Origin: CALIBK01 sp037444165
Lineage (GTDB): Bacteria > Desulfobacterota > BSN033 > UBA1163
DNA: 52,503 nucleotides
NCBI GenBank assembly: GCA_037444165.1
Contig: JBBIMX010000009.1
Span: 1 to 52,503, forward strand
Direction of reading: 5' to 3'
The position numbers were made by a program, and so were the translations under genes. Of this stretch, positions 34,147 to 43,297 are shown piece after piece (within the stretch, counting starts at the first letter, position 1; each line of letters opens with the position of its first letter). The notes below the pieces were generated by a model, which saw nothing but the letters and a program-made list of their open reading frames with translations, ran no database searches and was not told the DNA's origin.

Positions 34147-35717
34147 TTAATCTTAAAGGCCTCTTCCATCCCGATATACTTCTTTCGAAGTTTAGGTTTT
34201 TCGATCTTTCCCGTCGGATTGCGTGGGACCTCCCCAAAAATGACCTTTCGCGGGCGTTTATATTTTGGGAGTTGTTCGCAGAATTTCAAGACTTCCTCTT
34301 CGGTAAGAGTTTTCCCGGGGACGACCTCGATGATTACCCCCACGATCTCCCCTAATCGCTCATCAGGAAATCCAATAGCCGCCACATCCTTCACCCCGGG
34401 CAAGGTGTGAAGAAAATCCTCTACTTCAACAGGGAAAACATTTTCTCCTCCACAGATGATCAGGTCCTTTTTCCGATCGACGAGATAAATAAATCCTTCT
34501 TCATCCTTTCTCGCCATATCCCCTGTATAAAGCCAGCCATTTCGGATGGTTTTTGCCGTAGCCTCGGGATTTTTGTAGTATTCCTTCATGACCCCATCAC
34601 CACGGACCACTAACTCTCCGACCTCTCCCTGACGGACCTCCCTTCCTTCTTCATCCACAATCCTGGCTTCCCAGTTAAAACCCGGCAGTCCGATGGCGCC
34701 CACCTTATGCTCATTCTCGATCCCGAGATGGACACACCCAGGCCCAGTCGACTCACTCAGTCCATAATTGGTATCATAAGCCATATTGGGAAAATACTCT
34801 TTCCAGTGTTTGACCAAAGAAGGAGGAACCGGTTGGGCACCAATATGCATAAGCCTCCACTGTTTGAGATCGTAATCCTTCAGTTTAATTTCACCGCTAT
34901 CGATTTTTAGCAGAATATCCTGAGCCCATGGGACCAAAAGAAAAATGATCGTTCCTTTCTCTTCATGAATGGCTTCAAGAATATATTCAGGGGTCACTCC
35001 TTTCAGGATGACTGCCTTCCCACCCACAATAAAACTTCCAAACCAGTGCATCTTTGCCCCGGTGTGATAGAGGGGAGGAATAAGAATAAAGTTGTCCCTT
35101 CGGGTCTGAAAATGGTGATGATTCTCCGTGATGCAGGCGCAGACCATATTCTTATGGGTCAGAAGGATAGGCTTGGGCTGTCCGGTCGTCCCTGAGGTAA
35201 AATAAAGACCACAGGGATCATGATAAGTGATCGGAACAAGACAAGGAGTAGAGGGAGCTCTATCAAGAGCCCTCTCAAAAGGCTCCGCGAAACCCGGGAC
35301 CTCCTTTCCAACAGAGAAATAATGCTTGATCGTAGGGAGATCGTCTTTAATTTCAGTCACTCGATCAATAAATTCCTCTCCAAAGATCATCGCCTTGGGT
35401 TCAGCCACTTCACAGCAATATTTGATATCATTACCGGTAAAACGAAAATTGAGTGGCACAGCCCAGGCCCCTGTTCGAATGATACCAAAATAGGCAATGA
35501 GCCAATCGATGGAATTCATTATGAGATGGATCACTTTATCGCCCTTTCCAATCCCTCTCTCCATCAAGGCATTCGCAAAACGATTGGCCCTTTCATCGAA
35601 TTGCCTCCAAGTAATCTCTTTTCTCTTCCCTTCGGCTGGGGCCCTCTCTATAAGAGCCACCTCATTGGGATAGAGCCTTGCATTTCTGGCCAGTATCTCT
35701 CCAATATGAATATCCAT
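34143..35717 (-). CDS. AMP-dependent acyl-CoA synthetase
   Basis: This 524-residue ANL-superfamily ligase has the P-loop-like YFTSGTTGQPKPILLTHKN, the A5 region NYGLSESTGPG, GWLYTGDMARKDEEGF, and the C-terminal catalytic Lys motif RNPTGKIEKPKLR. It would form a CoA thioester from a carboxylic acid, ATP and CoA; the acid is not identifiable by eye. The start was moved to ATG 35717, which has GGGAGGAG at proper spacing and opens with the normal N-terminus HIGEILARNARLYP. It overlaps the activator gene downstream, tying activation to the reductase/dehydratase. Confidence 0.92.
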   Translation of the reverse strand: MDIHIGEILARNARLYPNEVALIERAPAEGKRKEITWRQFDERANRFANALMERGIGKGDKVIHLIMNSIDWLIAYFGIIRTGAWAVPLNFRFTGNDIKYCCEVAEPKAMIFGEEFIDRVTEIKDDLPTIKHYFSVGKEVPGFAEPFERALDRAPSTPCLVPITYHDPCGLYFTSGTTGQPKPILLTHKNMVCACITENHHHFQTRRDNFILIPPLYHTGAKMHWFGSFIVGGKAVILKGVTPEYILEAIHEEKGTIIFLLVPWAQDILLKIDSGEIKLKDYDLKQWRLMHIGAQPVPPSLVKHWKEYFPNMAYDTNYGLSESTGPGCVHLGIENEHKVGAIGLPGFNWEARIVDEEGREVRQGEVGELVVRGDGVMKEYYKNPEATAKTIRNGWLYTGDMARKDEEGFIYLVDRKKDLIICGGENVFPVEVEDFLHTLPGVKDVAAIGFPDERLGEIVGVIIEVVPGKTLTEEEVLKFCEQLPKYKRPRKVIFGEVPRNPTGKIEKPKLRKKYIGMEEAFKIK

Positions 35718-35828
35718 AGGAGTTCTCCTCCCCCTTCTTTCAGTGCAATTTTTCACAAATAATGAATTTTTAATAGGCGACCAATGTCGCCTCTCTTCTT
35801 CTCCTCACTCCTCACTTTCAATAGGCCT

Positions 35829-36632
35829 TTATAGCCACCGCTTTCGCCTTTTATAAGCCTTTACGTCTTTATACGATTTCAGGGCTCCAGAGGTTGCTGT
35901 ACCAAGATAAAACTCCTTCACATCAGGATTCTCCCTCAACTTCGCTGCCTCATCTTCCATCACAATCTTTCCGTTCTCCATCACATAACCGTAGTGGGCA
36001 ATTTGAAGGGCCATATTGGCATTCTGCTCCACCAGCATGATCGTCGTCCCCTGTTCTTCATTGATCCTCTTTACGATTTCGAAGATCTCTCTCACCAGAA
36101 AAGGCGCTAGTCCCAGAGAGGGCTCATCAAGGAGAAGAAGTTTTGGCTGGGCCATCAAGGCTCGACCCATGACCAACATCTGAAGCTCTCCACCACTGCA
36201 GTAGCCGGCCAATCGATTCTTCCGAGCTACAAGGGGTTGAAAATAATGGTAGACCAATTCAAGATCCTTTTTATATGGCTTTCCCCATCGAGTCGCCGTT
36301 CCAACCCTCAAATTCTCCTCAACGGTCAGGTATTTAAAGGGTTGGCGACCTTCGAGAACCTGAATGATCCCTAAGCGGGTAATCTCTTCTGGAGAGGAGT
36401 TGTGAATCGGACGGCCTTGATAGATGATGCTTCCCTCTGTGACCTTCCCATTTTCAGGTTTAAGGAGCCCTGAGATGGCCTTCAGGGTAGTGGTTTTTCC
36501 TGCCCCATTACTTCCCAGGAGGGAAACAATCTGCCCCTTTTTGATCTCAAGGGAGACTCCCTTAAGCACCTGAATCACATCGGAGTAGACCACACTGATA
36601 TTGTTGATCTGAAGAAGAAGGTTATCTTCCAT
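35829..36632 (-). CDS. livF: Branched-chain amino acid-type ABC transporter ATP-binding protein
   Basis: This 267-residue LivF-like ATPase has Walker A LGSNGAGKTTT, a signature region with GYCSGGELQMLVMGRAL, and Walker B LLLLDEPSLGLAP. The signature reads CSGGE in place of LSGGE. ATG 36632 is preferred; a GTG at 36647 is also in frame. A C-terminal extension of about 25 residues (LGTATSGALKSYKDVKAYKRR) exceeds classic LivF. It pairs with the livG product encoded at 40708-41535. Confidence 0.92.
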   Translation of the reverse strand: MEDNLLLQINNISVVYSDVIQVLKGVSLEIKKGQIVSLLGSNGAGKTTTLKAISGLLKPENGKVTEGSIIYQGRPIHNSSPEEITRLGIIQVLEGRQPFKYLTVEENLRVGTATRWGKPYKKDLELVYHYFQPLVARKNRLAGYCSGGELQMLVMGRALMAQPKLLLLDEPSLGLAPFLVREIFEIVKRINEEQGTTIMLVEQNANMALQIAHYGYVMENGKIVMEDEAAKLRENPDVKEFYLGTATSGALKSYKDVKAYKRRKRWL

Positions 36633-36661
36633 TCCCTCACTCACCACCTTTTCTTATCTTA

Positions 36662-37732
36662 TTAATATGAGAATGGCCAGAGTTTAAAGCTTGACTTCAC
36701 GATTCGCCAAACCTCTGCCAATCCTCGTGGTTCAAAAATAATAAAAAGCACGATGGCCAATCCAAAAATGAATTCCCGAAGAGGGGCAATAGTTAGGGCC
36801 ACTTTAGTCAATGCGCCGATGTTCATAAAAAACCCTGTAGCATGGCTTAAAATTTCATTTAAAGAGGTAATAAAAATCGCCCCAAATACTGAGCCCGGGA
36901 TACTTCCTAAACCACCGATAATAATCATAGCGATATATTCTATAGAGAGCATCAGGGTATAGGGTTCGGGAGTAATGCTTCCAATGTAGAAGGCAGCCAG
37001 GCCCCCTGCAAAACCCGCATAGAAGGAACTAATAGCAAAAGAAAGAAGCTTATATCGAAAAATTGGAATTCCCATTCCCTCGGCGGCTCTGTCATTGTCC
37101 CGAATCGCAATAAAAGCCCGTCCATACCGGGTCCGCATGAGATTGACCGCAATCCAGGTCAGGACTACGAAACAGACAAAGATGATATAATAAAAGGATC
37201 GGTCCCCTTTCACATCGATCCCAAAGAGGGTCGCCCGTGGAAGCATGATTCCCGCCGGCCCCTTCGTAAGGCTCTCCCACGAGACGAAAAGATACTGTAA
37301 AATAAATTGACCTGCGAGGGTGGCAATGGTAAGGTAAAGGTGTTTAAGCCTCGCAGAGGGAATCCCAAAAATAAGACCCACACAAGCGGTAACGACTCCT
37401 CCCCCAATGACCGAAAGCCAGAATGGAAAACCCAAGGCGGTAGCCAGAATAGCAGCACCATAAGCCCCTACTCCAAAAAAGGCTCCATGTCCAAGGGAAA
37501 TCTGACCAGTATATCCAATCAATATATTGAGGCCAATGGCGGCTATGGCAGCTATTCCAATATGATTCACGACATATAATATATAGTGACTACTGATCAA
37601 TGGGATGACCACAAAGAGAAGAAAAAGACCGACTCCCATCCATAGCCTTCCAAAGTCTGTGGTAAAAATGGTGAGTTCTTCCTCGTATCTCTCTTTATAG
37701 TTCCCACATGGATGAAATTTAAACTTTCGCAT
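36662..37732 (-). CDS. livM: Branched-chain amino acid-type ABC transporter permease LivM
   Basis: This 356-residue permease has about eight to ten hydrophobic segments and the LivM hallmark NILIGYTGQISLGHGAFFGVGAY. AGFAGGLAAFY and MIIIGGLGSIPGSVFGA are also present. It forms the membrane channel with LivH. A charged N-terminal stretch of about 28 residues precedes the first membrane helix. AGGAGG lies just before ATG 37732. The HAAT family carries amino acids as well as organic and aromatic acids and urea, so the substrate cannot be assumed to be an amino acid. Confidence 0.93.
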   Translation of the reverse strand: MRKFKFHPCGNYKERYEEELTIFTTDFGRLWMGVGLFLLFVVIPLISSHYILYVVNHIGIAAIAAIGLNILIGYTGQISLGHGAFFGVGAYGAAILATALGFPFWLSVIGGGVVTACVGLIFGIPSARLKHLYLTIATLAGQFILQYLFVSWESLTKGPAGIMLPRATLFGIDVKGDRSFYYIIFVCFVVLTWIAVNLMRTRYGRAFIAIRDNDRAAEGMGIPIFRYKLLSFAISSFYAGFAGGLAAFYIGSITPEPYTLMLSIEYIAMIIIGGLGSIPGSVFGAIFITSLNEILSHATGFFMNIGALTKVALTIAPLREFIFGLAIVLFIIFEPRGLAEVWRIVKSSFKLWPFSY

Positions 37733-37749
37733 CCTTCCTCCTATAGGTT

Positions 37750-38628
37750 TTAAACGCGCTCAATCTCCACCAATCCAAAGAGACCATAAGGCTTCACCAG
37801 AAGAATAAAGACCAGAATGATAAAAGGAACAACCTCTTTGAGCGAAGTCGAAACATAGCCTCCTGTAAAGGTCTCAAGTAATCCTATTATGAGTCCTCCT
37901 ATGATCGCCCCTCCAATACTTTCCAATCCTCCCAAGATCACCACAGGGAAGACCTTTAATCCCATTACACTAATATCATGAACACTGATCCCGTTCATGA
38001 TCCCAAGGATGATTCCACTGAGGGCACAAACCAGCGCTGCAATCGCCCAAGAGAGAGCGAAGACCCTTCGAACATGGACCCCGAGAGATAGAGCAGCAGT
38101 CTGATTGTCTGCGACCGACCTCATATAGATTCCCTGCGAGGAGTATTTAAAAAAGAATCCGAAGATTGAAAGGAAGATGATCCCAATGATGAAAGAGGCC
38201 ACATAAACAGGTTGAATCACCACCGTTCCCCATTGGATGGTGAGTCCCTTTGGAAGAAAATCGGGATAATTAAAAAGGTTTCCTCCAAAGATGACCAGAA
38301 GGAGACCTTTGAACATGGCTGCCAAACCCACCGTGAGCATAATCACCTCGATCAACGCCTCCCCGATCAGGGGACGAAGAAAGAGTCGCTCGATGATAAA
38401 TCCCAGGGCAAAGGTTCCAGCAAGAGTAAAGAGGAAGGCAATCGGAATGGGGAGATTCATTCTGACCGAGAAGACCAGAAAGATGAATGCTCCTATGGCC
38501 AGGAGTTCCCCATGAGCGAAATTGAGCACGCTCGAAGATTTAAAGATCATCACAAAACCGAGGGCCGCAAGGGCATAGAGAAAACCGACGGAAAGACCTT
38601 GGACCAATAGTTGAAAAAAGAATTCCAT
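37750..38628 (-). CDS. livH: Branched-chain amino acid-type ABC transporter permease LivH
   Basis: This 292-residue permease of about eight membrane segments has the LivH motifs YALAALGFVMIFKSSSVLNFAHGE and VVILGGLESIGGAIIGG. It partners LivM, encoded 17 bases downstream. The Shine-Dalgarno sequence is weak (GGGGGTCC). Its position among acyl-CoA synthetase genes, rather than with amino acid genes, suggests import of a carboxylic acid that is then CoA-activated. Confidence 0.93.
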   Translation of the reverse strand: MEFFFQLLVQGLSVGFLYALAALGFVMIFKSSSVLNFAHGELLAIGAFIFLVFSVRMNLPIPIAFLFTLAGTFALGFIIERLFLRPLIGEALIEVIMLTVGLAAMFKGLLLVIFGGNLFNYPDFLPKGLTIQWGTVVIQPVYVASFIIGIIFLSIFGFFFKYSSQGIYMRSVADNQTAALSLGVHVRRVFALSWAIAALVCALSGIILGIMNGISVHDISVMGLKVFPVVILGGLESIGGAIIGGLIIGLLETFTGGYVSTSLKEVVPFIILVFILLVKPYGLFGLVEIERV

Positions 38629-38710
38629 AAAGAGGACCCCCTCACTTATTAAACTGGAAACACGAAACCTTAAACCCTTCTTAATGACTTAATTCCAAAC
38701 GATTTATTCA

Positions 38711-40660
38711 TCACTCTACGGTCAGGATCTTCACTTTTGTGGTAATTGTACCGACGTGACCATCTCGATAGCGAACCTTACCCGTGACCTCTAACTCCTC
38801 TTTCCCGCTGTACATGGCCTCGATCAAATTAAGGTATTGTTCGTAAACAAATTTCCGTCTGACCTTTCCTGTCCGGGTGAGCTCCTCATCATCTGCATCA
38901 AGGAGTTTATAGAGTAAAATGATCTTCTTAAGCCTCATGGGTTTAGGGAGTTGATTGTTGACCTGCCGAACCTCATTAAGGATTAACTCTTCGACCTCAG
39001 GTCGCTGGGAAAGGTCCGTATAGGTCGTATAAGGAATCATCCGATCCTCGGCCCAGCTCCCCACATTTCCAAAATCGATATTGATGAACCCGGTGATATA
39101 ATCCCGACCCTCCCCCCAGACCACGGCCTCTTTGATGTAGGGACTGAATTTGAGTCGAGTTTCAATGAAGTCTGCAGAGATGGCGTCCCCTCCCTTGGTA
39201 CGCATAATCTCTTCTTTTCGACCGATAATCAACAGATGCCCATCATCATCGATATACCCAGCATCCCCCGTATGGAGCCAACCATTTCTTAAGGCCTTTT
39301 GGGTTGCCTCAGGATCCTGGTAATATCCAACAAAGCAGGAAGGGGTCTTGACCAGAACCTCCTGATCCTCCGCAATCTTGATCTCTGTCCTGGGTAGGGG
39401 TTTCCCAACGGTTTCGGGCTTCACCTCCTTATCCGGCTGAACCTGGAAGACTCCACCACCCTCGGTAAGACCATAAGCGTGTTTGAGGTTTAACCCTTTT
39501 GCACGGAAGAAACGAATCACATCGGGGCTAATGGGATGCCCACCCGTGATAGCGGCTCGAATCTGAGCACAACCCACCCGATCGAGGAGAGGCTGATAAA
39601 CAATTTTTGAAAATATCTTATGGAGAATCCTTAATGTGGCAGGTACGGGTTCTTTTTTTGACTCTCGGTCAACGACTGCCCCACCGATCCTCTCCCCGAG
39701 ATAGAAGAGCTTTCTCTTTACCCAGCCTGAATCAGCGATCTTCACTCTGATTTTTGAAGCCAGATCTTCCCAAAATCTTGAAGAAGTGATAATCACGACC
39801 GGACCGATCTCTCGAAAATCCTCAGCCTGAGTCTCCAGGGTTTCGGGAAAATTCATGGTCATCCCAGCAAGTGGGGAAACTCCCATTCCCCACATCTGAT
39901 CGACAATCCAGGCTGTGGGAGTAATGGAAATCCAGTTATCCTCAGCTCCGATGGGAGCGGTCTCAACCCACTTCCTTGCGATTTCAGTAAAACTTCGGTG
40001 GGAAATCATAGCCAGTTTCGGGATGCCGGTCGTTCCAGAGGTCATAATCATTAGGGCCACTTCGTCTGGTCTTCCCTTCCATAGCTCCTCCTCAAAAAGC
40101 TGGGGCCGCTCTTGATCCACCTTTGCACCGAGTTCCAAGAGTTCCTTAAAACTCATCAACCAGGGATTCCCCACATAGGTTCTCATCCCTGTTTGATCAA
40201 TATAGATTACCTTTCGGACATGAGGGAGTTCCCCTTTGACCTCCAGAAGTTTATCCACCTGCTCTTGATCCTGGGCAACGACAAAGACGGCCTGAATGCG
40301 ATTGAGCATAATGGCGAGCTCTTTGGCAATGGAGGAGGTAAAGAGATTAACGGTAATAGCCCCAATAGCCTGGGCTCCCATCTCGGTGAAAAGCCACTCG
40401 GGATGATTATCGGTGATGATTCCGATATTCTCTCCCCTCTGGAGACCCAGATGTTTTAATCCGAGTGCGACCTGCTTCGTGTATCGAAGGTAATCTTCCC
40501 AGGTATAGGAGAGCCATATCCCATACATCTTTTCTCGAATCGCAATCTTTTTAGATCCAAAATTCTTGGCCTGCTGAAATAGAATCTGGGGGAGGGTATA
40601 ATTCATTAACGAGAGAAGGGTCTGTTGGTCTATTCGGTCTGTCTTTCTAACCTCCATCAT
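38711..40660 (-). CDS. Long-chain-type acyl-CoA synthetase
   Basis: This is a 649-residue ANL-superfamily ligase of the long-chain (FadD15-like) type. It has MIMTSGTTGIPKLAMISHR, the A5 motif HAYGLTEGGGVF, GWLHTGDAGYIDDDG and a C-terminal TRTGKVRRKFVYE with the catalytic Lys region. An N-terminal segment (LPQILFQQAKNFGSKKIAIREK) fits this group. In anaerobes such genes often sit inside liv-type ABC operons, as here between livG and livH. The start could be either Met of the MM pair at 40660/40657. The substrate is unknown. Confidence 0.92.
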   Translation of the reverse strand: MMEVRKTDRIDQQTLLSLMNYTLPQILFQQAKNFGSKKIAIREKMYGIWLSYTWEDYLRYTKQVALGLKHLGLQRGENIGIITDNHPEWLFTEMGAQAIGAITVNLFTSSIAKELAIMLNRIQAVFVVAQDQEQVDKLLEVKGELPHVRKVIYIDQTGMRTYVGNPWLMSFKELLELGAKVDQERPQLFEEELWKGRPDEVALMIMTSGTTGIPKLAMISHRSFTEIARKWVETAPIGAEDNWISITPTAWIVDQMWGMGVSPLAGMTMNFPETLETQAEDFREIGPVVIITSSRFWEDLASKIRVKIADSGWVKRKLFYLGERIGGAVVDRESKKEPVPATLRILHKIFSKIVYQPLLDRVGCAQIRAAITGGHPISPDVIRFFRAKGLNLKHAYGLTEGGGVFQVQPDKEVKPETVGKPLPRTEIKIAEDQEVLVKTPSCFVGYYQDPEATQKALRNGWLHTGDAGYIDDDGHLLIIGRKEEIMRTKGGDAISADFIETRLKFSPYIKEAVVWGEGRDYITGFINIDFGNVGSWAEDRMIPYTTYTDLSQRPEVEELILNEVRQVNNQLPKPMRLKKIILLYKLLDADDEELTRTGKVRRKFVYEQYLNLIEAMYSGKEELEVTGKVRYRDGHVGTITTKVKILTVE

Positions 40661-40707
40661 TTATTCTGCTCCAGGATAATCATTTTCCTTTCAAAGGATT
40701 TAAATTC

Positions 40708-41535
40708 TTAAATCTTTGTGGTATCCCCTAAGTAAGCCTTGATGACCTCTGGGTGGTTCTGGATCTCCTCGGGCGGACCTTCCGCGATCTTCTCTCCAAA
40801 ATTCAACACGATGATCCTCTGGGAGATGCTCATGACCACCGACATATCATGTTCGACAAGAATAATCGTCTGGCCCCAGGCAGTATTCAATTCAAGGAGA
40901 AACCGAACCATATCCTCTTTCTCTTCCAAAGTCATCCCTGCAAAGGGCTCATCTAAAACCAAAAGCTTCGGCTCTAAGGCCAGGGCTCGACCCAATTCCA
41001 CCCTCTTTCTTAACCCATAAGGAAGAGAGCCAACCAATTTTTTTCGAATGGACTGCATCTCCAAGAAATCGATTAATTCCTCAAGAACCCTTCGATGGCG
41101 AACCTCTTCCTTGACAACAAAGGGAGAGAAGATAGAGGCCTTTCCGAGCCCATAATTACAGTAGAGATGTCGGGCAAGGAGCATATTGCCAAGGACCGTG
41201 ATCCCTGGAAAGAGTTCGATATTCTGGTAGGTTCTCCCTATCCCTTTCTTTGTAATCTCGTGGGGATGAAGCCCGGTAATCTCCTCGCCATTAAAAAAGA
41301 TATGGCCTCTTTGGGGATGATAGTAACCTGTGATGCAATTCAGTAGACTTGTCTTTCCCGCCCCATTGGGACCAATAATACTGAGTAATTCTCCAGTATG
41401 GACGGTAAGATCCACGTTGTGGAGGGCCATCACCCCACCAAAGTTGAGATAGACCTGTTTGACCTCCAGCTCAGCCCGACGCTCCTCGGGCTGAGCGGAG
41501 GCGAAGATGCTGGGTTGTCCTCGAAATGCCTTCAT
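40708..41535 (-). CDS. livG: Branched-chain amino acid-type ABC transporter ATP-binding protein
   Basis: This 275-residue LivG-like ATPase has Walker A GPNGAGKTSL, a signature replaced by the family form LPYGLRKRVELGRAL, and Walker B LLVLDEPFAGMT. An N-terminal extension of about 20 residues (SIFASAQPEERRAELE) precedes the ABC core. A GGGAGA site precedes ATG 41535. It lies between livK and an acyl-CoA synthetase gene, with the permeases and livF further downstream. Confidence 0.93.
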   Translation of the reverse strand: MKAFRGQPSIFASAQPEERRAELEVKQVYLNFGGVMALHNVDLTVHTGELLSIIGPNGAGKTSLLNCITGYYHPQRGHIFFNGEEITGLHPHEITKKGIGRTYQNIELFPGITVLGNMLLARHLYCNYGLGKASIFSPFVVKEEVRHRRVLEELIDFLEMQSIRKKLVGSLPYGLRKRVELGRALALEPKLLVLDEPFAGMTLEEKEDMVRFLLELNTAWGQTIILVEHDMSVVMSISQRIIVLNFGEKIAEGPPEEIQNHPEVIKAYLGDTTKI

Positions 41536-41552
41536 TGATTCTCCCTGTAAAA

Positions 41553-42758
41553 TTACATCTTAGGAACCTTTAATACCTTCACCTTCTCTTTCCCAGGAGT
41601 ATAGAATTCTGTTACAGGTGAATAGGTAGCATCTTCATGGATCTGGACAATCCTTCCCTTGAAAGAGCCTTCATGGTTATCCTTAGTATAAGTCACATAA
41701 GGAACAAGTCCGCCGAAGTCTTCATTTCGAAAGGTCTCCATAGCCTTATTAATGGTCTCTGAATTGATGGTCTTATATAATCCCGAGGCTCTGTGGATGG
41801 CTCTCTCCTGAATCATGGCGACCACCACTCCTTCCCAGTAAGAGGTTTCAAACTTATCGACCGTTTTATATCTCGCCCACAATTTCTGAAGGATTTCGAT
41901 CCCCGGGGTCTTATCCTGTGGAAGGACTCCACAGAATTGCATAAAGAGGCGATCTCGAATCAATCCTTGTCCAAGTTTGAAGAAGTCGGGGTCTGTGGTA
42001 GTCCAGGTCCCAAAGAAGGGAACTTTATAATCCACCTTATCCGCTGCCTTAAGAGCCGTGATAACAGAAGCGGGAAGAAGCTGCATGAAGACATATTCCG
42101 CCCCTTTACTTTTCAGTCGAAGCATCTCTGTTGTTAAATCAACCGTTGCAGGAGGAAACTCCTCAATCGTTACAATATTGATATTATTTTTAGCTGCATA
42201 CTCCTTACTCGGACCATGAATGGATCTCCCATAAACATTGTTATAGGTGAGGAGTCCCACTTTGGGTGCTTCTTTTCCCTTATGGATAGTCCGGATATAT
42301 TCAAGTACCGCATAGGAATCTAATATATAGCTTCCAAAAGGAAGGTACATAAAGTCAATTGGAGGTTTGAGAATATCTTGAGAGGTCGAATAATTAATCG
42401 TGGGGATCTTATATTCTTGAATAATAGGTTTTATCTGAATCCCGGTTCCAGCATCCCAAGTAGCAATCATATCCTTCTTTTCCTCACAGAACTTTTTCAC
42501 AAATTTGACACCTTCAGGAATCTTATAGGCATGATCAACGATTTCAAGATCAATCTTTCTTCCTGCAATCCCCCCCTTAACCTCATTCACATAATTGATA
42601 TAATCTCGATGTCCCTTGGCATGATACTGGCCCCAGGTAGAGGCTGGGCCTGTTAGATTAATCACCGCACCAATTTTAATAGGCTGTGCCTCAACACTGA
42701 GCCCAAAGACAAAACAAAAAAGACTTACCATCCCTATAAAAATTGTCCATTTTTTCAT
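41553..42758 (-). CDS. livK: Branched-chain amino acid-type ABC transporter substrate-binding protein
   Basis: This 401-residue periplasmic binding protein has a signal peptide at the N-terminus (WTIFIGMVSLFCFVFGLSVEA) and then the Leu/Ile/Val-binding fold starting PIKIGAVINLTGPAS. The start ATG 42758 was chosen because AAAGGAGGG lies 8 bases upstream and the signal peptide begins there; the longer frame (to 42824) adds only a basic stretch. It would deliver the substrate to LivHM. It is the first gene of the 13-kb run and has its own promoter-like region. Confidence 0.94.
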   Translation of the reverse strand: MKKWTIFIGMVSLFCFVFGLSVEAQPIKIGAVINLTGPASTWGQYHAKGHRDYINYVNEVKGGIAGRKIDLEIVDHAYKIPEGVKFVKKFCEEKKDMIATWDAGTGIQIKPIIQEYKIPTINYSTSQDILKPPIDFMYLPFGSYILDSYAVLEYIRTIHKGKEAPKVGLLTYNNVYGRSIHGPSKEYAAKNNINIVTIEEFPPATVDLTTEMLRLKSKGAEYVFMQLLPASVITALKAADKVDYKVPFFGTWTTTDPDFFKLGQGLIRDRLFMQFCGVLPQDKTPGIEILQKLWARYKTVDKFETSYWEGVVVAMIQERAIHRASGLYKTINSETINKAMETFRNEDFGGLVPYVTYTKDNHEGSFKGRIVQIHEDATYSPVTEFYTPGKEKVKVLKVPKM

Positions 42759-42951
42759 ACCCTTTCCCTCCTTTGATCTCAAATTTCCAATTTTTCTTTC
42801 CCTCTTAAAAATCCACCTACCCACTTAATTAGAAAACTTCCTTTTTTTTACCTTAGAGGCAAATCCCCCTTAATCGGAATTCCCTCTGGTCCTATCACCC
42901 CCTTTCTTGAGAGATTTGCGGATTTTTTCACAAGAATTTAAATGTGAATCT

Positions 42952-42979
42952 ATTTTACATACCAAAAATAAAAATGCAA
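42952..42979 (-). promoter_or_regulatory. Sigma70-type promoter of the liv/ligase/dehydratase run
   Basis: On the minus strand TTGCAT (42979-42974) and TAAAAT (42957-42952) are 16 bases apart. A leader of roughly 190 bases precedes the livK ATG at 42758. It is the best promoter-like pair in the intergenic region. Confidence 0.45.
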
Positions 42980-43127
42980 GAAAAAAATTTCGAATCCCGA
43001 AACCTATCATTAAAAGAAAGGGTTTAAAAACCCCGCCCTATATATGGAACCGAGGGGAATAAAAATGGGGGCATAACTAACTAATGAATAATTATATCAA
43101 ATTTAAAAATAAAATTGCAAACTTTCA

Positions 43128-43244
43128 GTGATCCCTCACTTATATAGTAGAGAATAAGCCCGGGAGGGGTATTGGCTGTTCTATGGGTTTCGGAAATACT
43201 CCTATCGGGCTTAAATTTATTTCCATCCTTCGGTGAAGGATAAC
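43128..43244. repeat. Long two-armed copy of the dispersed palindromic repeat
   Basis: The ends GTGATCCCTCAC (43128-43139) and GTGAAGGATAAC (43233-43244) are imperfect inverted repeats. Inside, TAAGCCCGGGAGGGGTATT (43155-43173) is mirrored by AATACTCCTATCGGGCTTA (43195-43213) with 16 of 19 bases paired. Each arm resembles the sequence at 1-53. RNA from either strand could form a long hairpin. Confidence 0.7.
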
Positions 43245-43297
43245 ACACTTTTATTGATCCAAAAGGACGACCACTCTTACGGGTTTGTATTAATAAC

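Larger units (their letters stand above)
42759..43297. other. Long intergenic region between livK and the stress-protein gene
   Basis: This gene-free 539-bp stretch separates two minus-strand genes. It holds the livK promoter candidate (42952-42979) and a tight GGGTTT/AAACCC inverted repeat at about 43020-43033, followed on the minus strand by TTTCTTTT (weak terminator-like). The large two-armed repeat is at 43128-43244. Short frames here show no conserved features. Confidence 0.5.

Noticed and set aside
41553..42824. Longer livK start at 42824
   Set aside because: The strong AAAGGAGGG site and signal peptide begin at 42758; the upstream extension is a basic stretch.
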